64,000 bases of DNA from Actinomycetota bacterium (GCA_029978705.1 JAPOIY010000001.1:1-64000), one strand, 5' to 3'. Counted from the stretch's first letter, positions 1 to 10,831 are shown. Program-made: numbers and translations. Notes: generated by a model from the sequence alone, not told the origin.

Positions 1-1172
1 CCGAGGGTCTGCCAGGTGATGGCCGTGCTGTCGTCGTGGCCGTGGGGGCCCTTACGGGGCTGGTTGAGGGCGGTCCACCACGTGGTGTTGGGGTCGCTCC
101 ATGACCACCGGCCCACGGCCAGGCCACCGACCGGGTCGGTGAGGCTCAGGGGACGGCTGGGGTTGGCGTCGGGGCGCAGGACCGAGTCGGCCAAGCGCGT
201 GTTGCCGATCAGGGCGAGTTGCCCGGTCGGGCTGATGAGGTGGGCCACCACCTCCGTGGCATTGCCCAGGCGGGAGTCGATGAGATTCGCTTCGGCCGCG
301 TAGCCGCGGTTGCGCAGCACGTCGCGGGCGTCGCGCCAGCCGGCGATGTTGACCGACTGGTACATCGTGGAGCCCTCGAAGGCCCATCCCAGCGGGCTGA
401 AGACCTGGCCCGAGTCGTTGGCGAGGCGTTCGATGGCCCGGCGCTTGTAGGAGGGTTCGTCGATCCGCTCACCGATGTCGATGAGGGTGAGGTTGGCCAG
501 CATCCCGTGGTTGTGCACGGCGCGCTGCGGCGGGCCCTTGTAGCGGTTGTCGTCGATCAGGGCGTCGCCATGCACCCGCAGCAGGGCCTTGAGCCGCGGC
601 CACAACGCGTGGTTGCTGTCGACGTAGGAGGACAGGCACAGCAGCGCCTCGGCGCGGCGGAAGGTGGTGCCCTCGTCCCAGCCGGTCGCGTTGGAGAGGG
701 CAGTCCACTCCGGGGTGGCGCTGCCGGGATCGGGGAAGTTCTCCGCGATCTCGATCATGCGGGCGGCCAGCGGCGCCGCTTCGGCCGGACGGCCGTTCTC
801 GGAGGCGTCGACCGCCGCCACAGCCAGCCACAGCAGCGACCGGTACCACAGCGTCCGGGACGGATCGACGAAAGGCGATGGGTTCTTCAGGTCCAGGGTC
901 GCCAGGTCGATGGACTGCGTCTCGTCGAGGAGTTGCAGCGTGCTCGGCGGGTCGAACCGCGACGAACTGCGGTAGAGCTCGAGGCGGCTCATCGGGCGGG
1001 CGCACCATGGTGAGCTGGGCACCGGGCTCGCGGCGCCCTTCACCTTGGCGGCCGGCGCTGCCGGCGCTGCGGCGGCGGCCCCGGCGGGCGGGGCGGACAC
1101 CAGGGCGAGGCCCATGGCGAAGGTCGCGGCCGCTGTGGCGGTCGTCACAATTCGTCGTCGCAGGTGCTGCAT
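1..1172 (-). CDS. Secreted heparinase II/III- or alginate-lyase-like protein (C-terminus truncated by window edge)
   Basis: Minus frame read manually from ATG at 1172: MQHLRRRIVTTATAAATFAMGLALVSAPPAGA (signal peptide) ...MSRLELYRSSSRFDP...NRYKGPPQRAVHNHGMLANLTLIDIGERI...HGHDDSTAITWQTLG; open to the window edge, so absent from the ORF track. Confidence 0.7.
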   Translation of the reverse strand, partial: MQHLRRRIVTTATAAATFAMGLALVSAPPAGAAAAAPAAPAAKVKGAASPVPSSPWCARPMSRLELYRSSSRFDPPSTLQLLDETQSIDLATLDLKNPSPFVDPSRTLWYRSLLWLAVAAVDASENGRPAEAAPLAARMIEIAENFPDPGSATPEWTALSNATGWDEGTTFRRAEALLCLSSYVDSNHALWPRLKALLRVHGDALIDDNRYKGPPQRAVHNHGMLANLTLIDIGERIDEPSYKRRAIERLANDSGQVFSPLGWAFEGSTMYQSVNIAGWRDARDVLRNRGYAAEANLIDSRLGNATEVVAHLISPTGQLALIGNTRLADSVLRPDANPSRPLSLTDPVGGLAVGRWSWSDPNTTWWTALNQPRKGPHGHDDSTAITWQTL

Positions 1173-1322
1173 CCTGGTTCGCTCCCGGTCCCGTCTTCGT
1201 CCCGCATCCGTCACAAGATTGTTTGCGGTGCTCTCCCAGAGTAAAGGGTGATGCACGGATCGCAGGCCATCGTTTACATAACGCTCACCCGGACACGGCG
1301 CAACGTGTTGCATGATGGAAGG

Positions 1323-2603
1323 ATGACCTGGAGCAGCACAGTGACCGCCCTCGCGGGGACCGCGGCCGTGGCAGCCGGCCTCGTGGCCCTTCCTCTGACG
1401 GGCGCGGCGCACGCCGAACCGGGGGCGCAGACCACGCCGGCTCTGAAGATCGTGGCCCCGCCCCGCAGCGTCGGCACGATCACCACGAACGACTTCGGCA
1501 TCCACTCCTACCAGGGGAAACCCGGCCTGCGCTCCGGCAGTTACCGGCACAACTGCTATCCGCTGTGGCGCACCCTGAACCCCGAGCGCGGCGTCTACGA
1601 CTGGAAGCAGGCCGACGAGATCATCGGCCAGTCGCAGGGCATGGGCTTCACCGACACCCTGTTCAGTTTCTGCGGCACGCCGGAGTGGGCCGCCAAGGGG
1701 CCGGTCGCCATGCCGGAGCGGGAGTACTGGGGCAAGGACGCCACCGCCGCCCCGAAAGACATGTCCGATTGGCGGACGTTCCTGCGGGCGTTCGTGAGCC
1801 GCTACGCCGGCCAGATCAGCATGTACGAGGCGTGGAACGAGGCAACCGCCAAGTACCTGTGGCAGGGCACGCCGGACGAGATGGCCGAGATGACGAAGAT
1901 CCTCTACGACGTCGTGCGGGAACTCGACCCCACGGCGAAGGTGGTCTCCGCGAACTCGCAGATGGGCGAGCAGCCGGCCTGGTTCCGTTCCTTCTTCCCC
2001 AAGTACATGGCCGGCCTCGCCGCTCGCGGCTGGCCGGTCGACGTCGTGGCCATCCACAGTTACGCCGGTCACCCGTCGAAGATCTCCCCGGACGAAGGGG
2101 TCGTGAAGCGGTCCCAGGTTCTCGATGAGTTCGTGCGCGCCGCCAAGAAGGCTGGCGTGCCCGACCGGGTGCAGTTCTGGGACACCGAGACCAACTACCT
2201 GGGCACTGCCTCGCCCCGCCTGCAGCAGGCGATCGTCCTGCGCACCTACCTCGACTCCTGGCGGCATGGCTTCAAACGCACCTACTGGTACATGTGGGTG
2301 CAGGAGCCGTACAAGTGGCTCGGGATCCAGATGATGGCCGGCTCCCCCGGCGTGGTGGCCTACAACACGCTCATGGATTGGACGGTCGGCAGCCGGTTCC
2401 GCGGCTGCGGCACCGACGGGCCCCTGCGGATCTGCGAGTTCACGAAGGCGGGCAAGACCTTCAAGATCGCGTACGCCGCCGAGTACCGGGGCCGCAAGAC
2501 CCTGACCCTCCCGACGGCCACGCAGGTGTGCGAGCCGACCGGTGCGGCCTGCCGCACCACGAAGAAGGTCGCCGTCACCTACCTGCCGGTCAAGATCGGC
2601 TGA
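1323..2603 (+). CDS. Secreted clan-A glycoside hydrolase (GH39/xylosidase-like)
   Basis: Signal peptide MTWSSTVTALAGTAAVAAGLVALPLTGAAHA; WNEAT (acid/base-like) and DTETN (nucleophile-like) motifs; start at 1323 inside longer ORF 1248..2603. Confidence 0.75.
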   Translation: MTWSSTVTALAGTAAVAAGLVALPLTGAAHAEPGAQTTPALKIVAPPRSVGTITTNDFGIHSYQGKPGLRSGSYRHNCYPLWRTLNPERGVYDWKQADEIIGQSQGMGFTDTLFSFCGTPEWAAKGPVAMPEREYWGKDATAAPKDMSDWRTFLRAFVSRYAGQISMYEAWNEATAKYLWQGTPDEMAEMTKILYDVVRELDPTAKVVSANSQMGEQPAWFRSFFPKYMAGLAARGWPVDVVAIHSYAGHPSKISPDEGVVKRSQVLDEFVRAAKKAGVPDRVQFWDTETNYLGTASPRLQQAIVLRTYLDSWRHGFKRTYWYMWVQEPYKWLGIQMMAGSPGVVAYNTLMDWTVGSRFRGCGTDGPLRICEFTKAGKTFKIAYAAEYRGRKTLTLPTATQVCEPTGAACRTTKKVAVTYLPVKIG

Positions 2604-2610
2604 CGGGGCC

Positions 2611-3600
2611 TCAGAGAGTCTGCGTGCGGCCCGTGGCCGCTGCCGTCAGCACGGCTTCGGCGACGGCCAACGTCCGGGCGCCCTCGGCGAGGGACACGAT
2701 CTGGGAATCCTTGCCCAGCACGGCGTCGCGGAAGGCCTCGTGTTCGGTGCGCAGCGGCTCGGCCTTGGGGAAGGAGAACCGGATCATGTCGCCCTCGCTG
2801 ACGCCGCGGAATCCCGCAATCTGCGCCCACTCGGTGGGCACCGACCCATTGGCGTAGAACGTCAGATCGGCGGTGAGGGTGTCGGCGACGAACGCCCCCT
2901 TCTCGCCGGTGATTGCCGTGACGCGCTCCTTCAGCGGGGACAGCCAATTGACCATGTGGTTGGTGACGGTGCCGTCCGCGAGACGTCCGGTGATGGTGAC
3001 GAGATCCTCGTGGTCCCGACCGGAGCGGTGTGCGGTCTCGGCGGCGACGCGCGCGAACGGCTGTTGCGCCACCCAGGCGGTGAGGTCGATGTCATGGGTG
3101 CCCAGATCCTTGACCACCCCGACGTCGGCGATGCGCGCGGGGAAGGGGCCCACCCGCCGGGTGCTGACCTGCAGGACATCCCCCAGGTCGCCGTTGGCGA
3201 TGCGGGCGCGGGCCTGCTGCAGCGCCGGGTTGTAACGCTCGATGTGGCCCACCGCGCCGACGAGTCCCGCGTCGGCGAAGGCCGCGACGATGTCGGCGGC
3301 CTCCGTGCTGTTGGCGGCGAGCGGCTTCTCGATGAGCGCGTGCACCCCGTGGCCGGCCAGGTCGAGCGCGATGCCGTGATGGAACGCCGTGGGGACCGCC
3401 ACGACGCAGTAGTCGATCCCGGCCGCCACCAGGGAGGCGACGTCCGCCCCGACCGCCAACTCGCCGGACACGTCGTGCGGGTCGCCCAGCGGATCGGCGA
3501 CCGCCACCAACTCCACGCCCTCCAGGGAACGCAGCACCCGGGCGTGGTGCCGCCCCATCATGCCCAGCCCGATCAGCCCGGCCCGCAGGGGCCGGCTCAT
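2611..3600 (-). CDS. Gfo/Idh/MocA family NAD-dependent oxidoreductase (WlbA/WbpB-like)
   Basis: MSRPLRAGLIGLGMMGRHHARVL Rossmann N-terminus and EKPLA motif; ATGA overlap with upstream aminotransferase. Confidence 0.85.
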   Translation of the reverse strand: MSRPLRAGLIGLGMMGRHHARVLRSLEGVELVAVADPLGDPHDVSGELAVGADVASLVAAGIDYCVVAVPTAFHHGIALDLAGHGVHALIEKPLAANSTEAADIVAAFADAGLVGAVGHIERYNPALQQARARIANGDLGDVLQVSTRRVGPFPARIADVGVVKDLGTHDIDLTAWVAQQPFARVAAETAHRSGRDHEDLVTITGRLADGTVTNHMVNWLSPLKERVTAITGEKGAFVADTLTADLTFYANGSVPTEWAQIAGFRGVSEGDMIRFSFPKAEPLRTEHEAFRDAVLGKDSQIVSLAEGARTLAVAEAVLTAAATGRTQTL

Positions 3601-4673
3601 GCCGGCACCCCCGCCGCCACCTCGTTGACTGCTGCGGCGACCGTCTCCAGGTCGGCCCGGCTCAGCGCCGGGTGCACCGGAAGGGAGATGACCTGCCGGG
3701 CGGCTTCCTCGGTGTGCGGCAGGTCGATGTCCAGCGCGAACGTCGGTAGGCGGTGCACGGGCACCGGGTAGTAGACGCCCGACCCGACGCCACGCTCGGC
3801 CAAAGCCGCCACGAAGGCGTCCCGGTCGCCGGGCACCCGGATCGTGTACTGGTGGTACACATGCTCCGCACCCGGACGGACGGGGGGAGTCGTGACCCCC
3901 TGCAGGGCCCCGTCGAGGAACGCGGCATTGTCCTGGCGCTGCCGGGTCCAGCCGGGGAGTTGGCCGAGCTGCACGCGCCCGATCGCCGCATGCACGTCGG
4001 TCATGCGGTTGTTCAGGCCGGCGACCTCGTTGTGGTACCGCTTCTCCATGCCCTGGTTGCGCAGCAGGCGCACCATGCGGGCCAGTTCCGGATCGCCGGT
4101 GACGACCATGCCGCCCTCGCCAGAGGTCATGTTCTTGGTCGGGTAGAAGGAGAAGGCGGCCGCGTCCCCCCAGGCGCCCACGGGGCGGCCTTCCAGGGAG
4201 GCGGCGTGCGCCTGGGCGGCGTCCTCGAGCACCTGCAGTTCGTACTCCTGGGCGATGTCCATGATCTGGGCCATAGCGGCCGGATGGCCGTAGAGGTGCA
4301 CGGGGATGATGGCCCGGGTCCGTGCCGTGATCGCCGGGGCGATGGTGGCGGGGTCGATGCAGAACGTGTCGGGGGCGATGTCGACGAACACGGGCGTCGC
4401 CCCGGCGACCGCGACGGCGTTCGCCGTGGCGGCGAAGGTGAAGCTGGGCACGATGACTTCGTCACCTGGGCCGATGCCCATGGCCAACAGCGCCAGGTGC
4501 AGTGCCGAGGTGCCCGAGTTGACCGCGATGCACTCCCGCCCGGCCACGAAAGCGCCGAACTCGTCTTCGAAGGCGGCGACCTGCGGGCCCTGGGCGATCA
4601 TGCCCGACTGCAACACGGCGTCGACGGCGGCCCGCTCCTCGGCTCCGATCAGGGGCTGCGCGGCGGGGATCAT
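3597..4673 (-). CDS. DegT/DnrJ/EryC1/StrS PLP-dependent sugar aminotransferase (WlbC/WbpE-like)
   Basis: MIPAAQPLIGAEERAAVDAVLQSGMIAQGPQVAAFEDEF...VEDAAQAHAA...SFYPTKNMTSGEGG (PLP lysine context); start at 4673 overlaps the acetyltransferase stop. Confidence 0.88.
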   Translation of the reverse strand: MIPAAQPLIGAEERAAVDAVLQSGMIAQGPQVAAFEDEFGAFVAGRECIAVNSGTSALHLALLAMGIGPGDEVIVPSFTFAATANAVAVAGATPVFVDIAPDTFCIDPATIAPAITARTRAIIPVHLYGHPAAMAQIMDIAQEYELQVLEDAAQAHAASLEGRPVGAWGDAAAFSFYPTKNMTSGEGGMVVTGDPELARMVRLLRNQGMEKRYHNEVAGLNNRMTDVHAAIGRVQLGQLPGWTRQRQDNAAFLDGALQGVTTPPVRPGAEHVYHQYTIRVPGDRDAFVAALAERGVGSGVYYPVPVHRLPTFALDIDLPHTEEAARQVISLPVHPALSRADLETVAAAVNEVAAGVPA

Positions 4674-5284
4674 ACGGTCGTCTCCTCTGTCGGCGTCAGC
4701 AGATTCGCGGCCGACTCCCGGTATTCCCGACCGGTCGCCGGGCAGCGCCACCGGCCGCCCCCGGCATCCTGCAGGGGGCGCCCGGCGTGTCCGACCCAGC
4801 CGACCCGCCGGGCCGGGACGCCGGCCACGATGGCGTGGTCGGGCACGTCTCTGGTGACCACGGCGCCGGCGGCCACAAGCGCCCACTTCCCGATCGTCAC
4901 CGGTGCCACGCACACGGCCCGGGCTCCGATCGAGGCGCCGTCGCCGATGGTCACGCCGACCGGCTGCCAGTCCGTCGCAGACTTGACGGTTCCGTCCGGG
5001 TTGATCGCCCGCGGGTACTCGTCATTGGTGAGCACAGCGGCCGGTCCGATGAAGACACCGTTGCCGAGGCGGGCGGGTTCGTAGACGAGGGCGTAGTTCT
5101 GGATCTTGCAGTTGTCGCCCATGGTGACGCCAGTACCGACGTAGGCGCCGCGCGCGATGATGCAACCCGTCCCCAGACGGGCCCCTTCCCGGATCTGGGC
5201 CAGGTGCCACACGCGGGTGCCGGCGCCGAGCGTGGCCCCGGGAGCCACGTCGGCGGAGGGGTCCACCACGGCCGCTGCAGTCAT
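4670..5284 (-). CDS. Left-handed beta-helix N-acetyltransferase (WlbB/WbpD-like)
   Basis: Hexapeptide repeats ADVAPGATLGAGTRVWHLAQIREGARLGTGCIIARGAYVGTGVTMGDNCKIQNYALVYE...GAGAVVTRDVPDHAIVAGVPARRVGW; C-terminal CPATGREYRES tail. Confidence 0.87.
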   Translation of the reverse strand: MTAAAVVDPSADVAPGATLGAGTRVWHLAQIREGARLGTGCIIARGAYVGTGVTMGDNCKIQNYALVYEPARLGNGVFIGPAAVLTNDEYPRAINPDGTVKSATDWQPVGVTIGDGASIGARAVCVAPVTIGKWALVAAGAVVTRDVPDHAIVAGVPARRVGWVGHAGRPLQDAGGGRWRCPATGREYRESAANLLTPTEETTV

Positions 5285-5333
5285 GCACGAAGTATCCCAG
5301 ACCGGATCGCCGCCCCCGGCACCAGCGCCGGGG

Positions 5334-5768
5334 TCAGTCCACGTCGATGCCGTTGCGGTCGTCCCGCACCTTCTCGAGCAACTCCAGAAAACGGTCGTGC
5401 GCCAGGACCGCCCCTTCGCGTCGCACTCCGCCGTCGTCGATACCCAACGGCCGGTCCACCCGCACCCACGACTCCCGCCGTTCCCGGTCCCACGGTCCCG
5501 ACCCGAGGCACACCCACCCGCGGTCACCGGCGTGGCCGCGGCTCGACAGCATCAGGGCCACGTACTGCCTGGGCTGTTCGCCGCGGCCGATGACCACGAG
5601 AGGGCGGTCCTTGCCGACGTGGGGGTCCTCCTCGTACGGCACCCACGCCCACACGATCTCCCCCGGGTCGGGGTCGCGGTCGGGCTGCGGGGCGTAGTCG
5701 GGGGTGACGCGGCCGCGGTAGGCGTAGGCGCCGCCGGACGGCGGCCGCGGGTCGGCGTGGTCGACCAT
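5334..5768 (-). CDS. PemK/MazF-family toxin-like protein
   Basis: PGEIVWAWVPYEEDPHVGKDRPLVVIGR resembles the PemK/MazF N-terminal pattern; start ATG overlaps TGA of the upstream ROK kinase. Confidence 0.7.
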   Translation of the reverse strand: MVDHADPRPPSGGAYAYRGRVTPDYAPQPDRDPDPGEIVWAWVPYEEDPHVGKDRPLVVIGRGEQPRQYVALMLSSRGHAGDRGWVCLGSGPWDRERRESWVRVDRPLGIDDGGVRREGAVLAHDRFLELLEKVRDDRNGIDVD

Positions 5769-6673
5769 CAGGGACTGGTCGTGCGCCGGGCCGCCGTCTT
5801 GCGGGGGGCCCGTTTCCGGGGCGCCGGGGGCTCCGACGCCGGGGGCACGTTGGGCCGACCGGAGGCGCTCATGGGCTCGCGCAACTGGCCCACCTGCAGA
5901 TCCCAGGCCTTCACACCGCCGACGATGCCCGTCGCGTTCGGCACGACGAGGATCTGCCCGCCCACGGCGAGCAGGTCCTTCTGCGCGACCTTCACGCCGT
6001 TGCCGCCGCCGAGGTACAGGCGGTCCCACTCGAACATGGGCCGCAGCCCGATGAGCACGTCGCGCACGCGCTTGCTCCACGCCACGGCCCCCAGACGCTT
6101 GCGCGCCGCGTCGCCGATGTAGGTGTCGTAGATCCGGCCCCGCCGCACGGGGGCGCGGGACACCTCCAGGTGCGGCAACAACTGGCCGTCGTCGAAGATC
6201 GCATTGCCGAGGCCGGTGCCCAGGGTCATGACCACCTCGAAGCCGAACCCCGTCACCGCGCCCGCGCCGGCCACCTCGGCGTCGTTGAGCACGATCGCGG
6301 GCAGGCCCATCCGTTCCGCGACGGCGGCCTGGGCGTCGAAGTTGCGCCAGGCGGTGACCAGGAGCGGATCCACCTTGGTGTGCGGTCCGCGTTTGGTGAC
6401 GTAGTGCGGTGTCGACACCACCCGACCGTGCCGGATCATGCCCGGCATGCCGACCGTCACCCGGTCGGCGGCGGGCAGGCGGTCGGCCAGCCCGGCGAGG
6501 ATCCCGATGAAGCGGTCCGGCGGCAGCGGGTAGGGGGTGCGCACCCGGACCTGCTCGGCGGTCATCTGCCCGAGCGGGTCCAGCACCGACCCCTTGATGC
6601 CGATGCCGCCGCAGTCGATCGCGAGCGTGAGCGTTGCCACCCGCCCATCGTGCCGGTTGCGGCGGGGGGACAC
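5768..6673 (-). CDS. ppgK: Polyphosphate glucokinase (ROK family)
   Basis: [64 protein letters not shown]; start could be an internal codon (~6640). Confidence 0.82.
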   Translation of the reverse strand: MSPRRNRHDGRVATLTLAIDCGGIGIKGSVLDPLGQMTAEQVRVRTPYPLPPDRFIGILAGLADRLPAADRVTVGMPGMIRHGRVVSTPHYVTKRGPHTKVDPLLVTAWRNFDAQAAVAERMGLPAIVLNDAEVAGAGAVTGFGFEVVMTLGTGLGNAIFDDGQLLPHLEVSRAPVRRGRIYDTYIGDAARKRLGAVAWSKRVRDVLIGLRPMFEWDRLYLGGGNGVKVAQKDLLAVGGQILVVPNATGIVGGVKAWDLQVGQLREPMSASGRPNVPPASEPPAPRKRAPRKTAARRTTSP

Positions 6674-6795
6674 ACCCCGATTGGCCGGGTGGACCCGCGC
6701 AATGGGGGTGCGGCGCGTGGCGGGGAACCCGCGTCACGGAGCGTGGAGCGGCACCGTATACATTCGAGGAAGATCCCGGCCGAGGAGTTGAGTCC

Positions 6796-8340
6796 GTGCG
6801 CATCGGAGTTCCCCGCGAGTCGAAACCCGGTGAACGCAGGGTGGCAGCGACCCCCAAGACCGTGGCCCAGATCTGCAGCCTCGGGTACGAGGTCGCGGTC
6901 CAGGCGGGCGCGGGGGCGGGTGCGTCCTTCTCCGATGCCAGCTACGAGGCCGCCGGCGCCCAGATCGTCGGAGACGACGTCTGGGACCGCGAGATCCTCC
7001 TCAAGATCAACCCACCGGACCCCGACGAGGTCACCCGCCTGCACGAGGGACAGACCCTGATCAGCCTCCTGGCGCCGGCGATCGACCCCGAGCTGACCCA
7101 GGCCCTCGCGGCCCGCGGCGTCACCGCCCTCGCCATGGACGCCGTCCCGCGGATCTCCCGCGCCCAGGCCCTCGACGTGTTGTCGTCGATGGCCAACATC
7201 GGCGGCTACCGGGCCGTCATCGAAGCGGCCAACGAGTTCGGCTCCTTCTTCACCGGCCAGGTGACCGCCGCCGGCAAGGTCCCGCCCGCCAAGGTGCTCG
7301 TGGTCGGCGCCGGAGTCGCGGGGCTGGCCGCGATCGGGACCGCGGGCAGCCTGGGCGCGATCGTGCGCGCGTTCGACGCCCGACCCGAGGTGGCCGAACA
7401 GGTGGAGTCGATGGGCGCGGACTTCCTGCGCATCGACGTCGCGGAGTCCGGCCCCAGCGCCAGCGGCTACGCCAAGGAGATGGGGGAGGACTTCAACCGC
7501 AAGGCCGCGGAGCTGTACGCGGAGCAGGTCAAGGACGTCGACATCGTCATCACCACCGCGCTCATCCCCGGCAAGCCCGCCCCCCGGCTGATCACCGAGG
7601 AGATGGTCGCCAGCATGAAGCCGGGCAGTGTCGTCGTCGACATGGCCGCGGCCAACGGCGGCAACGTGGCCGGATCGGTGGCCGACGAGCGGGTGGTCAC
7701 GGACAACGGCGTGACGATCCTCGGCTACACCGACCTGCCCGGTCGGCTGCCGACGCAGGCGTCGCAGTTGTTCGGCACGAACCTGGTCAACCTGCTCAAA
7801 CTCATGACGCCCGAGAAGAACGGCGAGCTCGTGCTCGACCTCGACGACCCGGTGATCCGCGGCATGACGGTGGTGGACCGGGGCGACGTCCTCTGGCCCC
7901 CGCCGCCCGTCCAGGTGTCCGCGGCCCCCGCGCCCACCGCAGCGCCGCCACCGGTTGCGGCGCCGGAGCCGAAACCCCCGATGAGCGACGGCAAGAAGCT
8001 CGGGCTGATCGCCGTGGCCGCTGCTCTCTTCCTGGCGCTGTCGGCGGTGTCGCCCGAACCCTTCCTGGGCCACTTCATGGTGTTCGCGCTGGCGGTGGTC
8101 ATCGGCTTCTACGTGATCGGCAACGTGCACCACGCGCTGCACACGCCGCTGATGTCGGTCACCAATGCGATCAGCGGCATCATCCTGGTCGGGGCCCTGC
8201 TGCAGATCGGCCACGGCGGCTTGTGGATGTCGGCGCTCGCCTTCATCGCGATCCTCGTGGCCAGCATCAACGTCTTCGGCGGCTTCACCGTCACCGGCCG
8301 AATGTTGCGCATGTTCCGGCGGGAGGACTCGACGCGATGA
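6796..8340 (+). CDS. pntA: Re/Si-specific NAD(P)+ transhydrogenase subunit alpha
   Basis: GTG start: [67 protein letters not shown]; Pro-rich linker then C-terminal TM helices; overlaps pntB. Confidence 0.93.
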   Translation: MRIGVPRESKPGERRVAATPKTVAQICSLGYEVAVQAGAGAGASFSDASYEAAGAQIVGDDVWDREILLKINPPDPDEVTRLHEGQTLISLLAPAIDPELTQALAARGVTALAMDAVPRISRAQALDVLSSMANIGGYRAVIEAANEFGSFFTGQVTAAGKVPPAKVLVVGAGVAGLAAIGTAGSLGAIVRAFDARPEVAEQVESMGADFLRIDVAESGPSASGYAKEMGEDFNRKAAELYAEQVKDVDIVITTALIPGKPAPRLITEEMVASMKPGSVVVDMAAANGGNVAGSVADERVVTDNGVTILGYTDLPGRLPTQASQLFGTNLVNLLKLMTPEKNGELVLDLDDPVIRGMTVVDRGDVLWPPPPVQVSAAPAPTAAPPPVAAPEPKPPMSDGKKLGLIAVAAALFLALSAVSPEPFLGHFMVFALAVVIGFYVIGNVHHALHTPLMSVTNAISGIILVGALLQIGHGGLWMSALAFIAILVASINVFGGFTVTGRMLRMFRREDSTR

Positions 8341-9770
8341 TCCCCCTGACCCTCGTCCTCGGCTCCTACATCGTCGCCGCGCTGCTGTTCATCGGCGCCC
8401 TGGCGGGCCTGTCGAAACACGAGAGCGCCCGCATGGGCAACCGGTACGGCATCTTCGGCATGGCCATCGCCCTGGTGTTCACCATCATCGCGGCGGTCGG
8501 CGGCGTCAACGGCGTCGGCGAGGCCAACGACCGCACCGGCAGCGGCCTCAGCGGCCTCGGCCTGATCGTGGCCGCCATGGCCGTCGGCGGGGCCATCGGC
8601 ATCTGGCGGGCGCGCCGCGTGGAGATGACGGGCATGCCCGAACTCATCGCCATGCTGCACAGCTTCGTGGGTCTGGCGGCCGTGCTGGTCGGCTGGAACT
8701 CGTCGTACGAGACGTCGGTCCCCTACCCCGCCATCCACGACGCCGAGGTGTTCATCGGCGTCTTCATCGGCGCGGTCACGTTCACCGGGTCGATCGTGGC
8801 GTACCTGAAACTGTCCGCCCGCATCAAGTCCGCGCCCATGATGCTGCCGGCTCACAACGCCGTGAACCTCGCCGTCATCGTGATCTCGATCGCCATGACC
8901 GTGGCGTACGTGCTGGCCCCCCACGACAGCGTGGTCCTGCGCCAGTCCCTGCTGCTGATCATGACGCTGCTGGCGCTGTTCCTCGGCTGGCATCTGGTCG
9001 CGTCGATCGGCGGCGGCGACATGCCCGTCGTCGTCTCGATGCTGAACAGCTACTCCGGGTGGGCGGCCGCCGCTGCGGGCTTCCTGCTCAACAACGACCT
9101 GCTGATCATCACCGGTGCACTCGTCGGATCCTCCGGTGCCTACCTGTCGTACATCATGTGCCAGGCGATGAACCGGTCGTTCCTGTCGGTGATCGCGGGT
9201 GGGTTCGGCGTCGAGGCGGGCACGGTGTCCGGGGACACCGACTACGGCGACCACCGCGAGATCACCGCCGAGGGCGCGGCCGAACTGCTGGAGTCGGCGC
9301 GGTCCGTCGTCATCACCCCGGGCTACGGCATGGCCGTCGCGCAGGCGCAGTACCCGGTGGCCGAGCTCACCCGGCACCTGCGCGAGAAGGGCGTCGACGT
9401 CCGCTTCGGCATCCACCCGGTCGCCGGCCGGCTGCCCGGTCACATGAACGTCCTCCTGGCCGAGGCCAAGGTCCCGTACGACATCGTGCTCGAGATGGAC
9501 GAGATCAACGACGACTTCCCGGACACCGACGTCGTCCTCGTCATCGGCGCCAACGACACCGTCAACCCCGCGGCCATCGACGAACCCAACAGCCCCATCG
9601 CCGGCATGCCCGTCCTCAACGTCTGGAACGCCAAGGACGTCATCGTGTTCAAGCGGTCGATGGCCACGGGCTACGCGGGCGTGCAGAACCCGCTGTTCTT
9701 CAAGGACAACACCCAGATGCTGTTCGGTGACGCCAAGGACCGCGTCGAGGACATCATCCGCGCCCTCTGA
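8337..9770 (+). CDS. pntB: NAD(P)+ transhydrogenase subunit beta
   Basis: Multi-TM N-terminus; domain III motif [60 protein letters not shown]. Confidence 0.94.
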   Translation: MIPLTLVLGSYIVAALLFIGALAGLSKHESARMGNRYGIFGMAIALVFTIIAAVGGVNGVGEANDRTGSGLSGLGLIVAAMAVGGAIGIWRARRVEMTGMPELIAMLHSFVGLAAVLVGWNSSYETSVPYPAIHDAEVFIGVFIGAVTFTGSIVAYLKLSARIKSAPMMLPAHNAVNLAVIVISIAMTVAYVLAPHDSVVLRQSLLLIMTLLALFLGWHLVASIGGGDMPVVVSMLNSYSGWAAAAAGFLLNNDLLIITGALVGSSGAYLSYIMCQAMNRSFLSVIAGGFGVEAGTVSGDTDYGDHREITAEGAAELLESARSVVITPGYGMAVAQAQYPVAELTRHLREKGVDVRFGIHPVAGRLPGHMNVLLAEAKVPYDIVLEMDEINDDFPDTDVVLVIGANDTVNPAAIDEPNSPIAGMPVLNVWNAKDVIVFKRSMATGYAGVQNPLFFKDNTQMLFGDAKDRVEDIIRAL

Positions 9771-9847
9771 CCCTCCCCCTGGCGCGGAACCGCCCCCGCC
9801 CTTCCCCGGTCCCCGCGGTGCTGACACCATCGAGGCGGGAGGTCGTC

Positions 9848-10333
9848 ATGGATGACGCGGGTGTGGATTTCGGTGTCGTGGCGTGGCGCGAGGACGGCGA
9901 CTGGCACCTCGTGCTGGCCCCCGCTCCCGCTGCCGACGCCCTGTCCGACCTGATCGAGTTCGCTCGCCGCTACCAGGGCGAGACCGGGGCGGTCGCCTTC
10001 GTGTCCGTCGCCGAGGAGTTCTTCGTGTGTCTGCGGGTGCAGGGCGCGCGCGTCCGGGTGCTGCTGTCGGATGCCACCAGTGCCTTGGACTGGCCCATCG
10101 CCGAACAGGCGGCCGACCTGCTGGGCCTCGACCTGGACGCGGTGGCCGACGTCGACGACATCGAGCCCGCCGGTGACCTCACCCTGCTGTCCGATCACGG
10201 GCTGCCGGCGGCCGAGCTGGATCAGCTGTGCGGTGACCCGGAGTTGTACCCCGACGAGCAGATCGGGGCCATCGCGGCCAAGGTGGGCTTCGGCAAGGAG
10301 TTCGTCGCCATCCTGGACAACGCGCCCGCGTGA
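9848..10333 (+). CDS. tRNA adenosine deaminase-associated protein
   Basis: MDDAGVDFGVVAWREDGDWHLVLAP...; immediately upstream of and overlapping tadA. Confidence 0.7.
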   Translation: MDDAGVDFGVVAWREDGDWHLVLAPAPAADALSDLIEFARRYQGETGAVAFVSVAEEFFVCLRVQGARVRVLLSDATSALDWPIAEQAADLLGLDLDAVADVDDIEPAGDLTLLSDHGLPAAELDQLCGDPELYPDEQIGAIAAKVGFGKEFVAILDNAPA

Positions 10334-10788
10334 TGCAGCCCGCCGCCGCCGACGACGAATGGATGCGGCAGGCCCTCGTGTGCGCCCGGGACAGCGACAG
10401 CGACGACATCCCGGTGGGGGCTCTCGTCGTGCGGGACGGTGAAGTCGTGGCGCGGGCCGCCAACACGCGGGCCGGCGGCATGGACCCCACCGCCCACGCC
10501 GAGATCGTGGCTCTGCGCGCAGCGGGAGCGGCCCTCGGCACGTGGCGGCTCACCGACTGCGATCTGGTGGTGACCCTCGAGCCGTGCCCGATGTGTGCGG
10601 GCGCGGCCGTGGCGGCGCGGGTCCGGCGGATCGTGTTCGGCGCCTGGAACGACCAGTACGGCGCCTGCGGGTCGCTGTTCGACATCCCCCGCGACCGCCG
10701 GCTGCATCACCGGCCCGAGGTGGTGGGGGGAGTGCGGGCGGACGACGCGGGGCGGATGGTGCGCGACTTCCTGGCCGACCGCCGCTGA
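10330..10788 (+). CDS. tadA: tRNA-specific adenosine-34 deaminase
   Basis: HAEI and PCPMCAGA zinc-deaminase motifs; start either GTG 10330 or ATG 10333. Confidence 0.92.
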   Translation: MMQPAAADDEWMRQALVCARDSDSDDIPVGALVVRDGEVVARAANTRAGGMDPTAHAEIVALRAAGAALGTWRLTDCDLVVTLEPCPMCAGAAVAARVRRIVFGAWNDQYGACGSLFDIPRDRRLHHRPEVVGGVRADDAGRMVRDFLADRR

Positions 10789-10831
10789 GTGCCGTCCCGG
10801 AGGCCGGCGCGGACCCGGTATCGTATGCGGC

